From Magnaporthiopsis rhizophila (taxonomy: Eukaryota > Ascomycota > Sordariomycetes > Magnaporthales > Magnaporthaceae), in NCBI GenBank assembly GCA_003049465.1, contig PYSS01000026.1, positions 5,984-69,983 on the forward strand: DNA of 64,000 nt, written 5' to 3'. Position numbers and translations under genes: made by a program. Below are positions 37,313 to 49,214 of the stretch, piece by piece. Position 1 is the stretch's first letter. Each line of letters opens with the position of its first letter. The notes beneath the pieces were generated by a model. The model searched no databases. It was given only the letters and a program-made list of their open reading frames with translations, and was not told where the DNA came from.

Positions 37313-38094
37313 ATGGTTTCCGAGACGCCCAAGCGGACCGGCCACAAGGCCGCCACCACTCCCAAGGATAATGATAAACTCACCGAGCGAGAGATCGAGA
37401 TCCTCTCCAAGGCTTGGACCTGCATGAGGAACCAGCCAGAGGTTAGATTACCCTCCTACCTACCTGCCTTCCTGCCTGCCTGTATGCCTGCCTGCCTGCC
37501 TGCCTGCCTGCCAGTCCCCCTCCCCAGCCAAGAACACAAGCACCGGCGGTTCGCCCTCTTTTCTCAAGTTTACGTTCACTAACTTATGCATCCCATCTCA
37601 CCTCGCCGCCACATGGGCCGAACAAGATCGACATGAACAAACTCGCGGACGCCCTCGGCATGACCAACGTCGGCAGCGCCACCAACGCATGGGGCCGCAT
37701 CAAGAAGAAGATCTTTGGCAACCTCCCGTCCGGTGGCGTGGGGGGCGTGTCGACGGGCCGCAAGCGCAAGACCCCGGCCAAGGTCGTCGACGACGGCAGC
37801 GACGACGCGGCCGCGGCCAACGGCGGCCGCGGCAATGACGACGAGGAGGAGACGCCTTCCAAGAAGCCCCGCAAGGGCCCGACCGGCCCCCGCAAGCCGC
37901 GCGGCACCCAGGCGGCGGCGACACCCAAGGTCAAGGCTCAGGACAGCGGCGACGAGGCCGACAACGGCGAGGTCAAGGACGAGCCCAAACACGAGGACGA
38001 CGACGAGGATCGCGGCAAGCCGAGCAAGTCGTCCTTCACCAGCAGCGGCTTCACGGCCGTGAACACGCAGTCCGAGATGGCCGGCTCGGCCTAA
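37313..38094 (+). CDS. small charged, probably nuclear protein (Myb/SANT-like N terminus)
   Basis: Exons are 37313-37441 and 37627-38094, 199 codons with stop (198 aa). The N-terminal 75 residues form a conserved-looking helical unit: LTEREIEILSKAWTCM, then after splicing QPEIDMNKLADALGMTN and SATNAWGRIKKKIFG. Similar short domains occur in many uncharacterised fungal proteins of about 150-250 aa. The rest is disordered: a basic KRKTPAKVV patch, KKPRKGPTGPRKPRG, and an acidic stretch with EDDDED. Nuclear location is inferred from composition. The donor (GTTAGA) is non-consensus; it was chosen because it joins the two halves of the domain in frame, and the acceptor is AACAAG. The function is unknown. 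Confidence 0.78.
37464..37512. repeat. (CCTG)n tetranucleotide tract inside the intron
   Basis: Interrupted CCTG/CCTA units occupy most of the first third of the intron of the charged-protein gene. They are not coding in the chosen model. Confidence 0.8.
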
Positions 38095-39029
38095 GATGAG
38101 GGAGGAGGACCAGGACCAACAAACTAGCGTCGGACTTTTTGTCACTCTGGCGATAGATTGTCATTTTCCATGGGGCTCTAGCCTTTTTCTTTTTCTTTTT
38201 TTTTTTTTTTTTTTTGCCCGCTCTTTCTTTTTTTTTTTTTCCCCTCAGAGACATCTCACTCACTCACACATATACACACAAAAAGGCAACCTGGACTGGG
38301 TCTCTGGGATTTAAGGCTGTTTGGTGATGCCGCTGAGGATATCTCACCGTTGGATTTTCTTTGAGGCGGCTGATCACTACTAACACTAATCACATTCAGC
38401 CCTTGTTTGTCCCCCTGCATTTCTTTTTATTATTTTTATGGTAACTTTTTCTTGCGTGGAGGAGGGAGACCTGAGGGAAGCACGGATAGTTTCTAGTTCG
38501 CGCAGATTCGGCGGCTTTTGAGAATTCATTCATCACCAAAAGGGTTGACATGGTGCCGCTACCGGGTGGGCTTCAAGCTGCTGCTGATTTTGAATCTGCT
38601 AATATCCCAACCCGGCGGCGGTGGGCGGGTAATCATCTTGCTATGCTCAAAGGCTGTGTTTCTGTGTTTAAATCACCGCCAGCTGCTACGCTCGAAAAAG
38701 GGGCGAGCTTTGGCGAGTTGGGTCTTGCACCGACGAGAGGCCTACCAATTTCGGCCCAGAGAAAATATATGGTGAACAGAATTCTGCCCCTTTTGCAAAC
38801 GTCTCATTCCCATAGCTGCAGCCCCCATTCTTAGCCAACCTGGTCGACTTTTGTCAAACGCTGAATAGCTGTGTAGGCGGTCTAGATTCCATTTTCTTTA
38901 TTCCTTGGTTGACTTCTGTCCCTGATTCTCCATCTTGGCGTGTCTGGCGGTTACACCGAGTCACGGCGCCACCTCATCTGTAAACATATAAGCTCCACGC
39001 CCGTCCCAGCCCAGCATCCAATCAAACAA
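38095..39029. other. spacer between charged-protein gene and tRNA
   Basis: This contains the T-rich 3' UTR of the upstream gene, with two poly-T runs near 38197-38240. No coding frame with family features was seen. The last 50 bases precede the tRNA. Confidence 0.5.
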
Positions 39030-39154
39030 GCCGCGATGGTCTAGTGGTATGATTCTCGCTTAGGGCTCACCCTGAGTTGCAGCATTTGGTGGCCGTCGGC
39101 CCCATCTACTCAATAATTTGCGAGAGGTCCCGGGTTCAATCCCCGGTTGCGGCC
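39030..39154 (+). tRNA. tRNA-Pro (anticodon AGG) with a 53-nt intron
   Basis: The acceptor stem GCCGCGA (39030-39036) pairs with TTGCGGC (39147-39153), with C39154 as discriminator. The D arm TGGTCTAGTGGTATGAT follows. The anticodon stem CTCGC (39055-39059) pairs with GCGAG (39120-39124), and the loop is TT-AGG-G plus T after intron removal, so the anticodon is AGG (39062-39064). The intron occupies 39066-39118, just after position 37, the canonical nuclear tRNA intron site. The T arm is CCGGG-TTCAATC-CCCGG. All helices close. The gene would decode proline codons CCU/CCC after A34-to-inosine editing. A T-rich run follows at 39157-39190 and includes TTTT suitable for RNA polymerase III termination. 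Confidence 0.95.
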
Positions 39155-39580
39155 TTGGTTTTTTACTTTTCCTTCCTTCCTTTTTTCCTCCTTTTTAACT
39201 TCATTTATTAGTTACACCCCTCTCTTTTTCCTTTTTCAACCTCACTTTCCCCATCATTTCGCAGCGTGCTTGGACTGATGACGACAGCGTGCACGAGAAG
39301 AGATTTGACTTGGTACGAGAAATCGCCATCATCCACGGCAAGGACAATGGCATTGCAATGGGGTCGATTCCAAGCGAGTCAACTGAGACTAAATATTTAT
39401 TACATTGATAGATTTGCGCGCACATGATTAGAAGTAGATTTCCAAGTCACACACACAGCTGTGTCCTATATATAGCCCCAAAACAAACGAGTGTGGCGTG
39501 GGGCTGAGACAAGCAAAAGATCCAAGTTGTGAACCGCGTTACACCGCAGCAGCAAGCAGCCTCTGAAAGGATTCCTTTCC
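39155..39580. other. spacer between tRNA and peptidase 3' end
   Basis: This starts with a T-rich tract likely to serve as the RNA polymerase III terminator. The rest is probably the 3' UTR of the peptidase on the minus strand. No frame with family features. Confidence 0.5.
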
Positions 39581-40674
39581 CTAAGAGGACTCGGCCCAAA
39601 AGATGGTATTGTCGTACTCGTAGGCAAAACAGTTGGGGTTGGGGCCGGTGTTCTGCAGGTAGATCATGGAGGCGCCGTTGATGCCGACGGTGGCGCCGCT
39701 CGTGGTCTTGGCCTCGCAGGCCTGGAACCAGATGTCCTGGAAGCGGCCGAACGGCGTCTGGTTGCCGTTGATCTTGAAGTTCTCCACGATCCACTCGGCG
39801 TCGATCCGGCACAGCGGCGAGCCGTTGCTCAGGCTGATCTGGACCGACGACACGGGCGCAGTCGCCGGCAGGCTCAAGTTCTCGACGACGCTGTTTGGGG
39901 GCGCTGGTTAGCCAGCTAAATCTGCGGTGGCTTTGGGTGGGGGTAGGGTTGGTTGGACTTACATGACAGCCTGCGAGCTTGAGGTCGCGGTGATCTTGAC
40001 GCGGATCATGTCGTTGGGTGAGGCTGGGGAAGAGAGAGCCTGTTAGACAAAGTCTCAGACGCTTCGACTGTGTACCGAGATACTCACCAGGCAGATTCTG
40101 GATGTTGTAAGCCGCATCAGGGATCCATTCAAACCAGAGGTTGGATTTCTGCGAGCCGTTGGATTTGATCTGAAAGCCATGTCAGTCACGTCACACAGAC
40201 TAAGTGCTGGGTGTTGGGGCTCCATCTAGGTACCTCTGTCGTAGCACCCGCCTGCACCAGCGCAGTAGCGCAGTTGGCACCGTCAATACCGATCCAAGAT
40301 GCCACAAACTGAGGCGTCGCTGTGGACGGGCGGAGGCTCAGGTCCGGCACGGTGAAGACGCCCGTCACAGACTTGAAGCGGTCGCTGGTGGGCGTGTGCT
40401 GCGAGGCGCCGCACCAGTTTCCGCTGTAGCCGACGGGGTTGGCCCGGCGGGTGACGTTCTTGTCGTTGTCGCTGTTGTCGTCGCCGCCGCCGCCGGCCTT
40501 CTTGAGGCGCTCCAGCTGGCTCGGTGTCACCTCCTTGCGCAGCAGCTTGATCTGCGAAGGGTCCACGGGCGTGGTGTCGTTGCGGGACGCGGCCACGACC
40601 TTGACGTCGAGGACGGCCGCGGCGCCCTGGGTGAGGACGAGAAGGACCAGCGTCGAGACGAGGTGCCAGAGCAT
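39581..40674 (-). CDS. secreted glutamic peptidase, family G1 (eqolisin)
   Basis: Exons on the minus strand are 40234-40674, 40088-40169, 39963-40023 and 39581-39890; 298 codons with stop (297 aa). The N terminus MLWHLVSTLVLLVLTQGAAA is a signal peptide; residues about 21-77 look like a propeptide ending at a dibasic NVTRR site, after which the mature domain would begin near ANPVGYSGNWCGA. Catalytic features of the family are present: Gln141 in the GIDG-x-NC-x3-LVQAG block and a Glu in CRIDAEWIVENF (residues 227-231). Eqolisins are acid-active endopeptidases secreted by fungi. The closing part (TPFGRFQDIWFQ, CEAKT, NTIFWAESS) is typical. An in-frame upstream ATG would add 16 residues before the signal and is disfavoured. 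Confidence 0.92.
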
Positions 40675-40974
40675 CCTGTCTGTTGTCTTGGCTGCTGGAC
40701 GAGGGGAGGGATATGAAGGCAAGGATCTATAGAGAGAGGAAGAGGGTGGCTAGCGTACAAGACGGCGTGCACGGGCTAGGGTATACAGTGACGGGATAGT
40801 GGGCGAGTATCTAGATGTGCAAAAGCAATATGAATTATGTAGTGGGACGGTAGCAAGCCGAAGATCAGGAGTCTGGGGAGAGCGAAAACCGAAGATATTG
40901 CCTGAACGCAAAGGCCGGTTGCTGCTTGCATCCTTCCGGATATCTTCTTTTCTCGAGGTGGCCGCGGAGGAGGC

Positions 40975-40981
40975 TTTTATA
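40975..40981 (-). promoter_or_regulatory. TATA box candidate for the peptidase gene
   Basis: TATAAAA read on the minus strand sits about 300 bases upstream of the ATG at 40674. Spacing implies a long leader, so assignment is tentative. Confidence 0.35.
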
Positions 40982-42741
40982 ATCCGCCAGACTACTGTTC
41001 ACATCACATCTTGTCATCCAGATCGGGAAGCCTCCAGGTCCAGACTCTCTCGTTTCTCTCTTGCTCCCTTCTTCCGCGGATCGACCCCCACCCCGTGCCC
41101 GGTTATCGCGTCCCGCTCTCCCTCCAGGCCAGGCTGATCACCGAGAGAGGCGAGTCACGCGAGGGCGGAAGATCAGGGCCCCAGAGCCAATATTCTCTCT
41201 CAGCAGCAAGGCCAAGCAAGGCGAAGGGGGAGGGGGCCACCCACCTTCGGTCGGGGACTCGTATGTGATTCACGCCATGGCAAGGCGGACTTGAGAAAAT
41301 AGGGAAAAAAAAAAAAAGAAAAAAAAAAAAGGAAACTAGTCACCGTGACCCCCCCCTCGAGAGCCAATATCACAGTCGCAGTGGCAGCCGGATAAGGGAC
41401 ATACGAGGCTCTATTGGTGCCTTTTACATCTTTGGTGGCACAGCTGAGCTCGAGCGGCTATCGACGCCACCAACGCCGGGCCGGGGGAGGGCGGATGAGG
41501 AAGAGGAGAGGGAGGAGGAAGAGGATGAGCCATGACACACGGGCGGGTGATGCCTGGCTGATGAAGATTATCGCCGCACGCGGGATGGGGGAGGCTCGGG
41601 AGACGCACCTGAGCCGCACACCTTTTTGAGGCCGGATTGGGAAAAGATCCGCTCCTCATGGCTGAGCGCGCGGCAAGGTTTCGACCAGCTGGCTAACCAT
41701 GTTGGGCACTCGTCGGCTACGATATCCAAGCCCTACGGTCCCAATCTAGACCTGATGGGGCCCCAACGCAACGGGGGTTTCTCTCAATGACGAGGGCGTC
41801 CGGGAAGGAGCCGGGGCTGGCCGTGACGCCCTGATGCCCGCCGCCATGGCCGCGGCTGAAGGAATGGGCTGGATTTGCAAGCAGCGGGGGTTGGCGGGAC
41901 ACGCTAGCAAGGGTTTTTTTTTTTCTGACGACGGACACTTCCAAACCTGTGCGGGCGTGTGATCCTTCTGCCTTGGTTCGGGGAAACACCTGGAAGCAAC
42001 GGCCGGAGATGCTGTCCGCTAGCTTAGGCCGAACGCCACTATGCCGCACGCGCCGCAGACATAAGTACCTTACACCTACCTTATATCTCCCCGTGACTGT
42101 GCAGATTGGCTTAGCCCTCCTCCTCGTCGTTGCATGGCGGCTGGCGGTTGCAACGCCGAAATAAAAAAAAAAAAAAAAAAAGAGGGGGTCGTTGCTTCTT
42201 CCGGTGCTGGGAAACTCTGGTTTGGCGGCGGCGAGGCAGGGCAAAGCAAGGGGCATGGAAATATTGATTACAAGCAAAGCCGGGGGTCGGCAGATGGAAC
42301 GTGGAGGATGGAGGCAGACGGGATCTATCTTTGGAGCACATATCAAGGAAAAAAGAGAGGCCTGGTGGTGATAGGAGTGGATGAGATCTTCCCTAGGCAA
42401 GCGCGCGTCTTGACGCAGAAACAGAAATACAGACAGGCAGCAGCCAGTCCGGGTTGGACCGGCCCAGTTCGGCGCTTCGGCGTTGGGGAGAGAGAGACAG
42501 AGAGACTTTGGCCAAGACTTGAGAGATTGCCGGCAGATAGTGTAGCACAGGGCGCGTGGCGTATGCAATGGTGATCCCGTGGGCGAGGGAGGGGTCGGAG
42601 CCAGATCTATCTGCCCCAGCGCTGGGGAGGGTGTCGGGCGAGAGGGAAGGAAGCTGGGAGGATGGGGCTGGCTGGCAGCTCGGAGTTGGGGGCCAAGCGC
42701 GTGAGCACGAGAGTCTTACCAGCCGTCCCGTCTCCTCTTTC

Positions 42742-42748
<7 letters not shown>

Positions 42749-42781
<33 letters not shown>
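42749..42781. repeat. (TC)n microsatellite
   Basis: A perfect TC run of about 16 units; frames across it read (SL)n or (RE)n and are not genes. Confidence 0.9.
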
Positions 42782-42783
<2 letters not shown>

Positions 42784-43543
42784 TCTCTTTCTTACCCCAA
42801 CGCGGCACAACTGACGATGACAACTGACCGTAGTCGGCACACAAGTCAACGTCAGCCATACGGGTGTGTGTGTGTGCGGGTGTGGATGTGAGTGGTGAGT
42901 GTGTAAGATGGCGAGCGCCGGTGGGGAGCGGGTGGGGAAAGCGGGTGGGTTACATCCATGGTGCCACGGCGGGATAAAATCCACGAGTGGCCTGCTGGCC
43001 CCAAGCCCCTGGCGGCCACGGCGACGCCTGGTCCCCTTGTGGTACCCAAGACCCCACCTGCCTGCGGAAGTGGGCGCTCGGCGAGCCGATCCGGACAACG
43101 ACGACGGTTGTATACACTAGTATGTGGACATGGCCGGCGACGAAAGACGACAAAAAGACGCCTACCCGACTAGCAACGGGCCAATACGAGACGTTTCGAT
43201 CCGAACCAAGAATGTATCGATGAAAATGACGCATGCGGCCTGTGCAAAATATCCAGTGGCAGTGTCGGCTGGACGCGTGGGGACGGGCTTCAGCTGATGT
43301 GCCCAGCTTCGCAGGGATTTCCAAGAAAGAACCCATGCTCGCAACTGTGCTCGCGTCTTGCTTCCTTCCTGTCCCGCTGCCTATCCCCGTTCGGGATGTG
43401 GCTGTCGTTTTTGCTCGGTGCCGGGTGCAGCCGCCGCCATTGACGCCAGCTGAGCCTGCCCGTATATGCGTGCGTGTATGTGCGTGTATGTGTGTGCATG
43501 TGTAGGTCGCACCTTATGTAGCTACTGCCTATGTGTGTGTATT

Positions 43544-43570
43544 GCATATGTGTGTGTGTGTGTGTGTGTG
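43544..43570. repeat. (GT)n microsatellite
   Basis: About 12 GT units following several ATGTGTGT blocks. Non-coding. Confidence 0.85.
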
Positions 43571-43993
43571 GAGCTCCGGTGCCTACTCAAGGCACTCGGC
43601 CCATCAACGAGACTACCTCTCGACCCAAATACCAGGTGAAGCTATATAGGCTGAATACCATGTGTATATCCGGGGTACCTTTATTTATGGATATCGATGC
43701 ACAAATCAGGCGGGGAGCTCACAAATCTCGGTTCAACGGCCGGCGAATATGGCCTTGATGCAACTTTAAATAAAAAAGGATCGACGGTTTCCTTGCAAAA
43801 ACGTGGAAGGATTATTGGGTCAGGCGTGGGGGATCTTTTCGGGTCGGCGCGGGCTGGGATAACCCCGGTCCCGGAAGATTCACCTTTGCATCTAGGAATA
43901 TGTCCAACAAGTTTTGTTCTACCGAGAATTATATGCAAGCATTCGCTTTTGTGTCCCGTCCCTACCACCCTCCCCTTCCTTGATGCATCCTTC

Positions 43994-46900
43994 TCATGCC
44001 TTCCTACCCAGAATCATTTCCACCAACTTTTCCTTTTCAGAGCTTTTCCGCACGAGATCCCAGAACGCCATGTCATCATCACCACCATCCTCCTCGGCGT
44101 TGCTGGACCGCGACTCCGAGCCCGAACCGCTCGCAGCCGCCGCCTCCATGCCCGCCCGCAGAATCTCTGCGGGCGTGCCCATCTGTGCTATCCGCCCATC
44201 CTTCAGGACCAGAATTTTGTCAAAGTCCGCAACCGTGCTGAGCCGGTGCGCAATCACAAAAACGGTGCAGCCCGCCGCCACGAAATCCTCGCGCAGTGAC
44301 TCTTGGATGGCCGCGTCCGTTCCCCGATCCACCGCCGACGTTGCCTCGTCCAACACCACAATCTTGGGCCGCGATAGTAGTGCCCTAGCTAGGCAAACAA
44401 GCTGCCGCTGGCCCTGCGAGAGGTTGGCGCCTCCCGTCGATATCGACATGGAAAGGTCCTTGAACGCGTTGCCCACGCCCTCTTGTCCTCCCGTCGCAGC
44501 GTCATCAGCCGTGACGCTGCCGTCCGGAGACGAGACGGGCGGATATGCCGACGGTCGGGATGCATCGGGGCTCTCTGGCTTGACCAGGTGAACACGTTGT
44601 AGCACCACCTGAAGCTGGTAGTCGTCCATCTCATTCTCCATGTCCAGGTTCGAACGTAGAGTGCCCGAGAACAGGAAAGGGTCCTGCGGGATGATTGCGA
44701 GCCTGCTCCGGAGCTGCGACAGTTTCAGCTTGGAAATATCGATGTTGTCGATGCGGACCGAGCCTGCTCGCGGCTCCAGCAGCCGGAACAGGACCGAAGC
44801 CAAGGTCGATTTGCCCGCCCCGGTCCTGCCCACGATCCCGATCCGCTCACCAGCCTCGACCGTGAACGTCAGGCCCTTGAGTACCGGCGGAAGCTCTTCC
44901 TTGTACGCGACCGTGAGGTTCTCCACCTCGATCCGCCCCTTGGTTGGCCAAGCCGCAGGCGCGTCTTCACCATCCTGGGGCTCCGTCTTCAGGTCACAAT
45001 ACTCCAGCACCCTCTCGGTCGCGTTGAAGCCGAGTTCTATCGACGCCATGTTCGACAGGAGTCCAGTCAGGGCGCTCGTGTAGCTCAGGGCGAAGGTCAG
45101 GCTGAAGCCGGCGAGTGCCGCGTCGACGCGGCCAAGTGCCACAGCTGCGGCCACAGTAGTGACAAAGAAAACACCCAGGACTCCCATCCGGAAGGCCATC
45201 CATCGCTGGGATAGTGATAGTGCCCAGCTCGTTTTGGCGGCCGTGTCGATCAGGCTGTGCATGCGGTTCGTGTAGAAGTCGGTTCTGCCAAAGGCTCGGA
45301 CGGTAGAAAGGCCATTCAGCACCGAGGAAAACTGGTCATAGATGGGCGACCAGACCACGGAATTGAGGCGCTTGACCTCACGCGCCGCTGAAATGTACTC
45401 CATGGCAATCTTGACGTAGAGCGCCAGCAAAAAGAGACCAAAGATGTTGACATATTTTGAGACAGACAAGCTAGAATTGGAACAGAAAGGGCAGTTGGTT
45501 AGCATCTTGGGCAGAGAATAGGGGGTTTCTGCTGCAATAGATAGGTACGTACCTTGTCGCGATGATGGTGACCACGCTGAGGACAGAGGTGAGCGAAGAC
45601 CCCAAGTCTGACGCCACCCTACGGTCGACAGTGAAGATGTCCGAGGTGAACCGGTTGAGAATGCGGCCCGAGGGCACCGTGTCGATCCACCGCAGAGGCG
45701 CCCTGAGGATGGCGTGGGTCATGCGGCGGAACAGAATCCTCGCTGTTCTCAGTCCGATCGCCGTGAAGACAAGCAGCCTCCCGATTCCGCAGAGCACGGC
45801 GACGAGCTCAAGGATGATGTACGCCCCGATCCAGAAGGCAACCGACCGATGAGAGCCCGCCTGCTGTTGCTGTTGCTGCTGCTGCTGGAAGACCGGCGTG
45901 TACATGATTGGGTTCTGGACGAAGACCTGTCCGTGGCCGAGCCCGTGGGCATAGCCCCCGCCACGGTCGTTTCCAGCTCCAATGCTCGCCGCAGAGGTGC
46001 CGGGCTCGGTGCCGGAAAGCTCCTTGAGTGACCAGGTTCTCCCAACGAGAATGATTCTGCCGGAAAAGATCAGCAGCAGAGCTCCGAGCCAAAGTACGAC
46101 TGTGTTGCTTGCCGAGAGGTAGCCCTTGTAGACTTTCCACTTTACCCGACCCTTTTCACGGCCCTCCTCGTTCTCCTTCTTCTTCTGTTCACCATCCGGC
46201 TTCTTGTCCTGCTGCTCGCCATCGCTGTCCTCCGGTGTAGTAAGAGCCGAGACGCTGTGCTGATCCGAGACGGTCGTCTCGTCACTGCTGATCAGCCCTG
46301 CATCATGCGATGATGCATCGCTCTTGAGAACCGGGATAAGTTTAGTGAGCATCGGTGTTAGGTTTTCGGCGCTCTCCAGCTGCCCTTCGTGAAGGCGAAC
46401 CAGATAGCTGGCGATTGGCAAGCACAGTTCGGCGTGGTGGGTGGCAAGAATGCGGGTGCGACGGGATGCGAGGTCGCCAGCAAGGGCCTGATCGACGATG
46501 ATTTTACCGACGTGGGCATCAACGGCGCTGAGCACGTCGTCGAGGACGAGGATCCCGGCCCGCGAGTACAGAGCACGTGCCAGAGCCACTCGCCACCGCT
46601 GTCCGCCGCTTAGCGTTACGCCCTTGGGCCCGACCTCGGTCTCGTCTCCGTCCACCAAGAGAGCCAGGTCCTTTTCCAACGCACACGCAGCCAGGACCTT
46701 TGCATACCGTGTAGCGTTCAGCGGAAGCCCAAACAGGATGTTCTCTCGTACGGTGCCGGTCTCGATCCAGGGTGTTTGGGGCACGAATGCCGTAAGCTCC
46801 GGGATGATCCAGTCGTCATCGGCGATGTGTTCCAGATTTTCCGTCGACTGCTGGGCGGGCGGTGTGCGGACCTTGCCCGAAATGAGGGTAACCTCTCCGA

Positions 46901-49214
46901 GGATCGCGGCCAGCAGAAGACTCTTTCCCGAGCCCGTATTGCCCGTAATTATGCTCAATTCTCGGGCAGGGAAGTCCAGAGTGACGTCTCGGAGCATCGA
47001 CCTCGTCTCCAGAGGCTCTGCGTTTTCTCCCTCCACCTCCTCGAACTTGGGCCAAGCAAAGGTCGCATTCTCAAAGGCCACATGGTCGTGGGCGGTGGAT
47101 ATGGGTTCTTTTTCAGGCTGGCCGAGAAACTTCTCAATCCGGATGCAGCTTGTCCATGCCTCCATGATATACACCTGGATCAAGGGAAGGTACTGGATTG
47201 CCTCGTCTAACTGATCGAATAGGCCGAGAGAGGCAAAGATTACCGACGCCCTGATGCCACCCTCGGTGGTGAAGGCATAGACGGACAGCGTAACGGACGA
47301 CAGCAAGAGCGGCCCGAGATTGAGGACCAGGGCCGTGAGGCTCATCCACAGGTTGACAACCCAGAATTGAGCCAATTCTTCCTCGCGGCTCTTGAGGATT
47401 TTGTCCTCCCAATGCTGCTCGAGCGCCGAGAACTTGATTTGGCGCATTCCTTGGAGAGCCTCGGTGAGCAGATGGGCCTTGCCGTCACGATACTTCATAA
47501 GGCCAAACTGGATCTTGGCGTATCTCTTGGAGAGGAGATGGCTGATGGGAAGGACAAGGAGGGACGAGAGAAGGCCGGCCGCGAGGCTCTTGAAGCCAAC
47601 CAGTTGCGACAAAAACGTCCCTGAAAGAGCAAGTTTGAATACTATTCTCAAACTCTGAAGTCAGCGAGTGTTTACACGGCACCCAAGCAGCAGGGTGCTT
47701 TTTGGCAGAGGGTGTGTTGTAGCCGAGACTCACGCGCTACAGGGAACATGTACCCCCAGGAGGCCGCCATGACGGTTCTGCTGCTGCTGCTAGGAGTTAG
47801 CGCAATCCAGTCCTCGTTGAATGTCGTGAGCGGCGTGGATAGCCACACTGTCATGTGTGTCTGCCGTGTTGGTGGTGGAGTATCAAACATACTCTAATTT
47901 CATGTGATTGACGATGGAAGTCCGGGTGTCTACTCCGCCGGCTTTGCTGTCTTGGGTACCTGCGTCATCGGCAGAGGACTTGGAAGGTGGAGATGCCGTC
48001 TCCTTCAGGCGCAGGGCTTTCTTGAACACCATGGACTGCAGTAGAGACAGTACGGGAGACTCGAGGCGAGACGAGGTCAGCCAGCGCATGACGCTGTTCA
48101 CCCACACTTGAAGTAGCAAGCTCGCGCACAGACAGAGGACCCAGGCGAAAAGTATCGGGCCGGTAGCGCCTGTGACGGTGCTGGGCTCGCTCAGGATCTC
48201 GAGGAAGTTGTACAGGACATACTGCGGCACAAGCGCGAGGCAGCTTATGACGAAACTGATGGCCCACTGCTGACCTAGCCTCTGCCAGTGCGCCGCGATG
48301 AGCTGACGCCAGAGTTTTCCCGTGCGTTGGCGAGCAAGAAACTTGGAGCTGAGATTCGCAGATCTCCTTGTGTGATCAAGATCAGGAAGGTCGGCCTTCT
48401 CCAGCTGCCGCTCGCTCGCGACCTTGAACACGATCTTGTTCCAGGAGTATGTCAGTCTCCGGATAATGGGGGCGGTGTGTTGCTGGTCTACAAGGTGGCC
48501 TTCGTGATAGACGTCCGGGCGCTGTGGAAAACAGGCAAACGAAAGCACGGCTCCGAGGGCTGCGATGATTTGCACAAGCCAACACACGCTCAGGACCACG
48601 TCCCCCAGAGGCGTCGACTTCCGAACCTGGGCGGCCATGTGCAGAGCAGGAGCGCCAAAACGTGCCAGGAGGGACGCGAAAAGGACACCAGACGCTCCCA
48701 AAGAGTAAAGAGCCAGCCTGTACCTCGTCTGATACTGGTGCTTGAGCGGGAGGCTCGCGCACTGCACGCAGAGTAAGGTCTTCATTCGTGGAGAGAAATA
48801 TTAGCCATGTCTGGTTGATATCAGTGCCGGCGAGGGCTTGGAGGCATTTACCCAAGAAATAACATCGGCCAAGAGGGCGAGCATCCCAAAACCCGAATGC
48901 GGAACCCCGGACCGGCCGGCAAGTAAGACGGTGGCGGCGATCGCAGTGCCCAGGCCCACCACGCTGCTAGCCCAGGCAGCGACTCTAGGGTAGGCATCAG
49001 AGAAGTCCTTCATGGACTGCTCGGTGGCTTTGCCATCCTGGTCCTCGTACAAGTACACCGGAGACGCGGCCTCGGAAGACGTGTCGACCGGGTCGTAGGT
49101 CGAAGGCTGCCGGCGGCGGTTGGCAACATGGTTGATGGCAGGCGCGCTGAGCCCGACGACAAGGCCGAAGCCGGCTGCCGCTATCAAGGGCCCGAAGCGG
49201 CCGGGGCTATCCAT
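43994..49214 (-). CDS. ABC transporter, ABCC (MRP) subfamily
   Basis: Exons on the minus strand are 48852-49214, 47893-48779, 47741-47789, 45553-47654 and 43994-45470; 1626 codons with stop (1625 aa). The order is TMD0-like N terminus, TMD1, NBD1, TMD2, NBD2. NBD1 has Walker A GNTGSGKS (about 671), signature LSGGQ (781) and Walker B ILVLDDVLSAVD. NBD2 has GRTGAGKS (about 1348), LSQGQ (about 1484), VVLDEATSAVD and the AHRL switch His. The Asp after NBD1 Walker B in place of the catalytic Glu is typical of ABCC. Such pumps export conjugates or sequester them in the vacuole; the substrate is not predictable. NBD1-TMD2 linker and the tail are Glu/Asp/Ser-rich. Uncertain points: the start (MDSPGRF chosen), the acceptor of exon 3, which lies in a run of NAG triplets, and the weak donor GTAGCG at its end. 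Confidence 0.9.

Larger units (their letters stand above)
40675..43993. other. 3.3-kb spacer upstream of the peptidase and downstream of the ABC gene
   Basis: No frame with recognisable features was found. This region holds the peptidase promoter (TATA near 40975), A-rich runs (41301-41330, 42163-42181), a CT microsatellite and a GT microsatellite. Confidence 0.5.

Noticed and set aside
40204..40716. 170-codon plus-strand frame over the peptidase
   Set aside because: It is antisense to a clear signal peptide plus eqolisin domain.
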